From: Orobanche coerulescens
Taxonomy: Eukaryota; Streptophyta; Magnoliopsida; Lamiales; Orobanchaceae
NCBI GenBank assembly: GCA_033398695.1
Contig: CM065817.1
Span: 31,196,231 to 31,260,230, forward strand
DNA length: 64,000 nucleotides
Direction of reading: 5' to 3'
Shown here: positions 56,891 to 64,000 of the stretch, in pieces
Layout of the letters: each line of letters begins with the position of its first letter
How positions within the stretch are numbered: the stretch's first letter is position 1
Position numbers and translations under genes: made by a program
Notes under the pieces: generated by a model
Database searches by the model: none
Seen by the model: only the letters and a program-made list of their open reading frames with translations
Told to the model about the DNA's origin: nothing

Positions 56891-58534
56891 ATATGAGACA
56901 ATGACGTTGGTTAGAGTTGATAAAGGATTATGACTTGGAAATTCTTTACCACCCCGGTAAAGCTAATGTCGTTGCGGATGCATTGAGCCGCAAATCGGCA
57001 TCTCTTCAAATGCTCGAGGTTCTTACACCTCGACGAAAATCCGTCGGGACTTAATTGAGCAAGGGATAGAAGTTTGGCTTCAACGAGTACAGGGGCATTT
57101 GTGTACTCTCGAGATTACTTCGTCCTTAGTTGATGACATCAAAGGGAAGCGGTGGAGTGACCCGATGATTTCTCAAGCGAAGGAAGATGTAATTAAAGGA
57201 AAAGCTCTGGCTTTATGGTACACGAAGATAGTATTACGAGATTTCAAGGCGATCTTTGTGTTCCGAGCGATTTAGAGTTGAGACAGAGAATTCTCCGAGA
57301 AGCGCATGCTACGCCTTACTCAATCCACCCCGGGGACGAGTAAGATGTACAAAGATTTGAAGCGAAATTTTTGGTGGAATAACATGAAGAAGGATGTTAC
57401 GGAGTTTGTACTACGGTGCTTGACGTGCCAACAAGTCAAGATTGAACATCAACGACAGCGGGGTTGTTGAAACCGCTTCCCATTCCCGAGTGGAAGTGGG
57501 AAGACATTTCTATGGATTTCATCAGCGGCATGCCGAGAACTCGGCGGAATGAATATGATTTGGGTGGTTGTCGACGGTTGACCAAGTCTGCACACTTTTT
57601 GGGTATTAAGGATACTTGGGGGCCGGATAGACTGGCTCGAACCTTTATTGCTGACATCGTGAGGTTACACGGTGCCCCCAAAACCATTGTTTCTGATCGA
57701 GACGGCCGTTTCGTGTCGCACTTTTGGCAGGCCGTTCATCAGGCTTTGGGTACTGAGTTGAGATTGAGCACTTCTTTTCATCCTCAGTCGGATGGTCAGA
57801 CAGAGAGGACGATTCAAACGTTGGATGATATGTTGCGGGCTTGTGCCTTAGACTGGAGTAATGATTGGGAGCTTCACTTGCCGTTGATCGAGTTTGCTTA
57901 CAATAATAGTTGGCATGCGTCGATCCAAATGGCACCCTTCGAGGCATATTATGGTAGGCGATGTAGGTCGCCATTGTGTTGGGACGAGGCTTCTGAGCTA
58001 GTTGGGACGGAGCCGGATATGTTGATGGAGACTAAGGAAAAGATTACTATTATCCGGGACCGATTATTGGCTGCCCAGTCGTCGAAATCTTATGCGATAC
58101 TCGTCCGACCCTTGGAGTTCGAAGTGGGGATCATGTCTTGCTCAAGGTGTCGCCGACCCGTGGAGTTTTCCTTCGGGAAAAGGAAACTTAGTCCGAGGTA
58201 TATCGGACCTTTCGAGATTTTGGACGAGTTGGAGATTTAGCTTATCGCTTGGCGTTACCTCGGCTTTGAGTCACGTCCATAGTGTTTTTCATGTGTCTCA
58301 ATTGAGAAAGTACATACCGGATCCGAGCCACATCATCGACTACGGTGAGATTGACGTAGCCGAGGATATTACCTTTCCGGAGAGACCCGTAAAGATCCTT
58401 GAGCGTCGCGAGAAACAACCGGCATAAGACCATTCCCTTTGGTTAAGGTGCAATGGTCGAGGCATGGAGTCGAGGAGGCAACTTGGGAGACGGAAGAGAA
58501 GATGCGGGTGGAATACCCCATGTTTATTTCTTAA
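56891..58534 (+). pseudogene. G integrase and chromodomain-like tail, frameshifted
   Basis: [25 protein letters not shown] opens the spacer. The zinc finger is shifted. The core from 57464 to about 58080 is clean: [10 protein letters not shown] with the first Asp, [13 protein letters not shown] with the second, DGQTERTIQTLDDM with the Glu, and [36 protein letters not shown], keeping the Trp that A lost. The GPF module and [19 protein letters not shown] follow with further shifts, then [20 protein letters not shown] to the stop at 58532-58534. Confidence 0.88.
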
Positions 58535-58567
58535 GTTTGGAACGAAACTTCTTTTTAGAGGGGAGAA
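58533..58567 (+). other. G hairpin and polypurine tract
   Basis: AAGTTTGGAACGAAACTT, the shared hairpin with an eroded loop side, then TTTTTAGAGGGGAGAA and the LTR. Confidence 0.87.
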
Positions 58568-60559
58568 TGTAATACCCGTACTTTTTTGATCGTTTGACCT
58601 TGCCGTTTCTCTTGTGTTAACACTCCGTAAATGCTTGGAGATGTTGTTGATATTGTTTTTGAGTTTCGTATCTCGTTTAGTTGTTGATCATGTCGTTTAG
58701 GACCTTGCGGAAATGTTCTGGACCGGAGATATAACGCACGCTAGGCCTAGGCTAACGCACGCTAATTCTGCCTGATTAGCGCACGCTAGCTTTGAGCCGT
58801 AGCGCGCGCTAAGAAGATCAGGCAGGTCAGAACCCACATTTCAAACTGCTCTCTGGACTGGCGGATTAACGCACGCTAGGGGTTGTTAGCGCGCGCTATT
58901 CGTGGTTAGTAGCGTACGCTAACACCCGTCCGTAGCGCACGCTACCGGGCTGGTCAGCAGAGGCAGTGAAGTTACCAGATTTTCTGGACTATCAGGTAGC
59001 GTACGCTAGGCTTCGGCTAGCGCACGCTAGAGTTATGGAATAGCGCACGCTAAGTCTTAGCGCTAGCGCACGCTAAATCTTTGGCGAAGCGAGAAGAAGT
59101 TCCACATTTTGGACTAGCGCACGCTAGAGACAGCGATTAGCGCACGCTAACGGAACCGCGAAACCACCGGACTATCCGGTGACTTCGCTAAGCGCACGCT
59201 AATGAAGGAGGCGTAGCGTGCGCTAGACTGGACGATTATAAATATGGCGATTGACTTTATTTTCGTCATTTCTCACCTTCTTCACTCCTTTTCGACGGAA
59301 TCACTCGGGAGAGGCGATCTTAGGCGATTGGAAGCGATCTTCCTTCTAACAACAATATATTTGGTTGGAGAACAAGGATTTCTCAACATCCGATTCCTCC
59401 TAACATCCGAATCAAGGTAAAAATCCTTAGAACCCTACCTTTTGGGAATTTTGGGGTTTTTCGTAGATTCGTCCGTTTTAACCGCTTTGAAGCTTGAGAA
59501 CCTTGAGATTATGATGTATCTATACCGTATGTATACCTTTCCTACGATTTTATGGTTTAGATTGTGCCGTTTTCGGACTTGTGAGATTTAGAACGATTTT
59601 CCAACCTTTAGTTGATTATCCGTATATCTTTATGAATCGTAGACGGGTTTGGGGAGTTCCTTCGTGTAGTTTGAATATGGATGAGTAATTATCATACTCC
59701 TTGCGAATCGTTTAGGTGCCGGAAGCGCGTTCTTGGACCTACCGAACTCATACCCTTCCTCCGTTCGATTTCTCGATGTCTCAAAGGCAAGTATACATTT
59801 ATGATTGTGCGTTCTCGACTTTGAAAGTAAGAGGAATTGATGGCATGATATGAACGAACCGTTTTTACGGCATTCATAGATATATTAATGGCATATTATG
59901 AACGAACCGTTTGACGGCATTCATATATGTATTGTTGGCATGTAACGAACGAACCGTTTTGACGGCATTCCTACATGTAACGGCGTATGATATGAACGAA
60001 CCGTTTTTACGGCATTCACATACGTCATAAGATTTTAGTCATTCCGGAATACTAGTCTTGAATTGATGAATTGACGGATTACATTTACTTTATTGTCGAG
60101 GAGTATTGTGTTTCATACTTGATATACTTGCACTAGCTATTCGACGGCTAACCCCTTTATGGGGGAAATACGTTTCATGTATTTCAGGTTCCAGAAGATC
60201 GGACAGGCAGGTACCGGGTCGGAATGAAGATGGTGGGCAAGTGTGATACTGTGTTGGTCTTCCAGTTATGTTTTGAACTTTCCATTCAGTGTTGTTGTAC
60301 TGGATTGGTTATTGAATACTCGAGTATTGTTTTTCCTCTTTCCTTGAAGTTCCGGCCTGTGTTTGCCGAAGTATTGACTTGTGATGTAATGTCTGTGAAT
60401 ACATTGGTTATGTTTTTGAATACCTTTGTATCGTCTTTCTTCTCATTATATGTAGACCTTCTCGGTCAAGTTTTATAGTCCGTGTATGTTTAGCCTTGTG
60501 TGTCCCACGGCGGGGCTCACGGCGCTGTAATATACCCTGAACAACTTGGGGGTGTTACA
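58568..60559 (+). repeat. G 3' LTR, 1992 bp
   Basis: TGTAATACCC to GGGGGTGTTACA, then GTTAT. Closer to A's LTR than the 5' LTR is. Minisatellite at 59840-60030. Confidence 0.95.
58732..59225 (+). repeat. Palindrome array, TAGCGYRCGCTA type, G 3' LTR
   Basis: About 15 motifs, TATAAATA at 59237. Confidence 0.94.
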
Positions 60560-60564
60560 GTTAT
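60560..60564. repeat. Target site duplication of element G, right
   Basis: GTTAT, partner of 51746-51750. Confidence 0.95.
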
Positions 60565-61996
60565 TAAGGCAAGTATCTTTTTATACGACTTGTATCCTGC
60601 GACTAGTAATTACGTATGATATGTATGACGATTTTGCTTGCCTCCGTAAATATGTTCCGTTTTAGTTGGTTGTGTTTTTCGAAATTTGAAGGCTTTGTGA
60701 TAATAGTGATATATTGGTATACGTGTTAGGCGTTGTGCCATTTGTGCAGGATTGCGATGTACATATGAGATGGTTGTACACGTGGTTGTTCAATGTATTG
60801 TGTACCGAATGTGTGTTATGTTGGTTAAGAGTCGTTGTGATGATCATGATATTTGTGTTGTTTTGGTTTACATACTTGATTGTACATTTCAGTGTAATGT
60901 TGGCTTGACATTTAATGATTATGAATTGTGTCGTGTCGATGTGTGGGTGTTCCAGGTAGGGTCTGACGAGGCCTCTAGAGTTCGGTACATGATGTGTACG
61001 AACAAAGTGTGTGATCCAGGTAGGGTCTGACGAGGCCTCTGGAGTCCGGTACATGACGTGTACGGACAAGGTGTGTGATCCAGGTAGGGTCTGACGAGGC
61101 CTCTGGAGTTCGGTACATGATGTGTACGAACGATGTTGTGGCCGGGTAGGGTCCGTTACGGCCTCCGGAGTTCGGTACATGATGTGTACGAACAGTGTGT
61201 GTGGTCCGGGTAAGGTCCGTCGAGGCCTCCGGAGTTCGGTACATGATGTGTACGAACAATGATCGTGTAGCAGTGATTGTTCGGGTAACATTTTAAATAT
61301 AGATCTCGGACTCATAATAATATATTATACAGTATGCTTTGAAACGAGAATCGGGCTAAGGCCCTAATGTTTACGAAAAAGTTTTGTAAATTGGGACTCG
61401 AGGTCCAAAAGAATTTTTGCTTTAAAAATCCCCGAGATGATGTGTTCCTTTTCAAATATCTCTTACTTGAGTTCGAAATTCTAAAACTTCTTTGGAACAT
61501 TTTGATAATTGATTTACGTATTAAATTCGTAGTTGTTATTTGCTTGTTACATTTCGTATGGTTTGATACTTGCACTAGTAAAACAGTGGAGTTTTACTAA
61601 CCCCCGAGTATTCGGGGGGTGGATGTCTATTCTGCGTCCAGGTACATGCAGGTTCGGGAGAGCGATCACGGGAATAGCACAAGGGATGACAGTGCGATAC
61701 TAATCAAGAGTTGAGAGTTGGTAGAGTTTAGTTGTATTGTTAGAGTTGATTCGGTCTTATTTGTATTGTATTTCGACCCCTGTGTGGGTAATATTGTTAG
61801 TCGATCCTGTTGATAGAGTTATGTGACCTCATCGGTCGTGTGTTTATGTGTAAGTGACCTTAGCAGTGCAGTATTATTATATTGTTTGACCCTGGCCGGG
61901 CAAGCATTTGGTTGTTTATGGACGTTTAGCCTGGTAGATCCTTGCGGAAAGGGTTTACGGCGTGTAATATTCCCATACGGTTTTGGGGGTGTTACA
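60565..61996 (+). repeat. F LTR, right part
   Basis: Resumes F's LTR after G; ends GGGGGTGTTACA at 61996 just before the primer site. Contains a 64-bp minisatellite. Open frames here (for example 60662-61315 on the minus strand) follow the tandem repeat and are not genes. Confidence 0.88.
60951..61262 (+). repeat. F LTR minisatellite, about 64 bp, five copies
   Basis: Units with TCCAGGTAGGGTCTGACGAG, GGCCTCNGGAGTTCGGTACA and TGATGTGTACGAACA. Confidence 0.93.
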
Positions 61997-62000
61997 TTTA

Positions 62001-62012
62001 TGGTATCAGAGC
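62001..62012 (+). other. F primer binding site
   Basis: TGGTATCAGAGC, perfect, four bases after the LTR. Confidence 0.94.
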
Positions 62013-63438
62013 TTAGGTTGCGGAAACCTAGGCTGTTGGGTCGAGTCGAGTCGTGATTTGTCGAGTAATGTGTTGTCTTGTCGTTCGAGTCGTCAGGTGA
62101 CAAGTTGAGTTGTGCGTAGTCACAACGCGTTGGATATGTTGGCGGATGAGATTAGTATCGTGGGCGACCGTCGTCTCCGTGCGACCTGTGGACGTAAGTC
62201 TCCTATTTTATGCATAATAACTGTGTTCATGATTTCATTTATGTGTGATATTTGTGGTGCATAATTTTATTTACACGGTGTTGTGTAATGAAGTTGTATT
62301 CGATACTTGGATACGCTGTACGTGTATAGAACTGGATGTATTGATGTTTGGCCCTTGAACCACCACGTGGTTGGTATGGTGTGAAAGTTGTGAACCTTGA
62401 TGGGTTTTACGGTAGAGTTTGTGAGAAACTCCGATGAATGATTTTGCTGTGTGTTTAAACTTGATGCCATGAGATGTATGTGATTGAATTGGCGACCTCG
62501 TTTGCCATTTGGGCATGTGGTTTTAATATCGACTATTTTGGATTGTTGTAATTATACCCACTACTGGTAGCTTTGAAAACGTTTTTCCTTAAAGACTACT
62601 GATTTGAGCATTTTTGTGGAAATCAAATTTTTTAGAAAAATCTTGTTTCGCAAAACGGCCCTAATTTTCGGAATTTAAATGTTATATGTTTGTGTGTTGG
62701 GGGCTACTGTGACAATTCTGCAGTCCTGCAGCTAGATGTTACGGTCGTAAGATGTTTTCCATTACGGCCGTAAGCTCAGAGTTGTTACGACCGTAAACTG
62801 CGTGTTGTTACGGCCGTAAACTTTTGACTGACCCGGTAGAAATTTGTTATTACAGTTGTACCCGTGCCCCATGGTTATTTAATCTCTGTTGATATATCAG
62901 TGATGGATGGCGTGGTAACATGTTGTTACCCCGTATAACGCTAGTAAAGGTAATGATATATTGATAAGGTCATTTTGACGACATCGTCTAGCGAAAAGAT
63001 TGAAGCCTCAATGTGTTGTTTTGCAAATAGCTTCAATCAAAACAGTTTTGATAATGAGATACATGGTTTTAATCAAATGACCGAGGTATTATAAGAGTTT
63101 TCAAAAATTTCATTTCACCAATTTTTTTTCAAACTTGAGAATTTTAAAATTTTATCATTTGAATAATACCCCGGAAACATTTTATTTTTTTTGTTAGTGT
63201 TTGATCCCTGCGATACGTGTGTGGTTTTGACCGTGTTTGATTTGGAAAAAAATCCAAACCTCTCTGTTGATGTGACTGTGTGGATTATTTTTTTAATGAA
63301 GTTCTAAAATTACAGTATTAGTTCGTGCACTTGTGTGATGACTTGGAGTTGATGTTTTAACGTGCTGCTATTTATTGTCTTATCTTGACGTTGTGATACT
63401 TGTTTGGATGTGTTATTCTTATTGGTCGTTCGTCCAGT
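62013..63438 (+). other. F untranslated leader, about 1.4 kb
   Basis: Begins with CTTAGGTTGCGGAAACCTAGG, the small inverted repeat common to the Gypsy leaders here. It contains a palindrome array (62739-62819) and a TATA-like TTATTTAA at 62875-62882. No protein is supported. Confidence 0.75.
62739..62819 (+). repeat. Palindrome array, TTACGGCCGTAA type, F leader
   Basis: Four motifs: TTACGGTCGTAA, TTACGGCCGTAA, TTACGACCGTAA and TTACGGCCGTAA within 81 bp. Confidence 0.95.
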
Positions 63439-64000
63439 ATGCCGAGAGGCCGTGGACGAGGACGTGGTCGTAGTCGTGGTCGTGATCAGCAGCAGTCATC
63501 CAGAAGTAATGATGATATTGGCGCCGCCACCATCCTTCGTCAGGTGACTGACCGGTTGGCGCTTATGAATCAGACCGTACACCGAGACGGGATTCCGGAT
63601 GAAGATAACGGAGCTGGTAAGTGGTTACGAGATGTGATGAGAATGCACCCGCCCCGTTTTGTAGGTTCTTCGGATTCGTTAGGCTGGGAGAATTGGCTCT
63701 TCCAGTCGGACAGAACATTTGATGCTGTAGCTTGCCCCGATGAGAGAAGAGTGCCTATTGCTCAATACCTACTCGACAGGGAATCTGCAGACTGGTGGGA
63801 GGCCGTAGCGCCTAGTGATCGTACCGCTACTTGGACTGAATTCAAAACTGCCATGGCGGCCGAGTATTGTCCGCCGCCTATTAAAGAGCGTAGGATTGTC
63901 GAGTTTTTCTCGGCTACGCCCCGAGACGTGTCGATATCCCAGGCGATAGTCGATTATAATCGACAGCTGTGTTATGTTCGGTGTTGTTGCCCAAAATATC
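63439..64000 (+). CDS. F gag, N-terminal part, open to the window edge
   Basis: The ATG at 63439 opens MPRGRGRGRGRSRGRDQQQ, the Arg-Gly run of this Gag type, then ILRQVTDRLALMNQTV, MRMHPPRFVGSSDSLGWENWLF, CPDERRVPIAQYLLDRESADWW, ATWTEFKTAMAAEYCPPPIKERR, and ATPRDVSISQAIVDYNRQLCYVR. It aligns residue by residue in layout with C's gag and is open for 187 codons without a stop, the only intact-looking gag start here. The last few codons (CCCPKY) no longer match Gag from about 63982, possibly another insertion. Gag would form the particle shell; zinc knuckles lie outside the window. Confidence 0.88.
   Translation, partial: MPRGRGRGRGRSRGRDQQQSSRSNDDIGAATILRQVTDRLALMNQTVHRDGIPDEDNGAGKWLRDVMRMHPPRFVGSSDSLGWENWLFQSDRTFDAVACPDERRVPIAQYLLDRESADWWEAVAPSDRTATWTEFKTAMAAEYCPPPIKERRIVEFFSATPRDVSISQAIVDYNRQLCYVRCCCPKY

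Larger units (their letters stand above)
51751..60559 (+). mobile_element. Element G: full-length Ty3/Gypsy, same family as A
   Basis: 8809 bp with LTRs 51751-53723 and 58568-60559, an exact GTTAT duplication, primer site, gag, protease, reverse transcriptase, RNase H, integrase and polypurine tract. LTR and pol match element A in opposite orientation. The LTRs are nearly identical outside patches altered at CTG/CAG, yet the coding region between them is frameshifted dozens of times; this contrast is discussed in the findings. Confidence 0.95.
50393..64000 (+). mobile_element. Element F: Ty3/Gypsy, 5' LTR, leader and gag, off the right edge
   Basis: LTR 50393-51750 plus 60565-61996 (about 2.8 kb without G), perfect primer site at 62001, leader, and gag from 63439 open to the end. 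Part of its LTR (50680-50790) is clearly homologous to C's LTR, for example CGTGATTTTCGGNCNNTTGGGCC-like and GGTGGTCGGAATTGT segments, so F and C are related families. The remainder lies beyond the window. Confidence 0.88.

Noticed and set aside
60662..61315. A 217-codon minus-strand frame with repeated VRTHHVPN-like text
   Set aside because: It is the translation of the 64-bp LTR minisatellite. A tandem repeat that avoids stops in one frame gives long false frames; no start context or known domain.

Overview
The window looks like repeat-dense plant heterochromatin. I found no host gene, tRNA or rRNA. All recognisable coding is LTR-retrotransposon gag/pol: Ty3/Gypsy with a chromodomain-like C-terminus of the Tekay/Del type, and Ty1/Copia. 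Primer sites complementary to initiator tRNA-Met (TGGTATCAGAGC) fit a seed-plant genome. The species cannot be told from the sequence. Nearly all pol and gag reading frames are broken.

Layout, using letters for this report. Element A (1-6718, minus) is a Gypsy copy running off the left edge, inserted in the integrase gene of Copia element B. B (6719-34320, plus) is two Copia internal regions sharing one middle LTR. That middle LTR is split at a 5-bp duplication (TTAGA) by element C (9406-25404, minus), a Gypsy dimer LTR-internal-LTR-internal-LTR with three LTRs of exactly 2046 bp. B sits in the 5' LTR of element D (34321-49975, plus), a Gypsy-like element with about 3.6-kb LTRs and no recognisable protein. 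D's internal region holds element E (37029-46319, minus), a decayed full-length Gypsy. D's 3' LTR is interrupted at 49976 by a short stub (F0) and then element F (50393-64000, plus), whose gag is open to the right edge. F's LTR holds element G (51751-60559, plus), a full-length copy of the same family as A with a GTTAT duplication.

Sister LTRs and sister internal regions inside the window supply the empty sites for four insertions (A in B at 30384, B in D at 49717, C in B at 33045, F0/F in D at 34575), so the nesting order is read directly.

The most interesting signal is a promoter-proximal module. Six element groups carry clusters of short palindromes, most just upstream of a TATA-like box. 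The motif differs between groups: TAGCGTACGCTA in A, C and G; ACACGGCCGTGT in E and in the Copia B leader; TTACGTACGTAA in D; TTACGGCCGTAA in the F leader; GCCGCGGC in the F LTR. All but the last share a CG-NN-CG core. Motif type does not follow LTR ancestry, which suggests a swappable regulatory cassette.

A second pattern is technical or epigenetic: in discrete patches, CTG and CAG become CCG, CGG or CG compared with sister copies, breaking reading frames. Miscalled CHG-methylated sites in long reads are the likeliest cause, so many frameshifts here may not be real.
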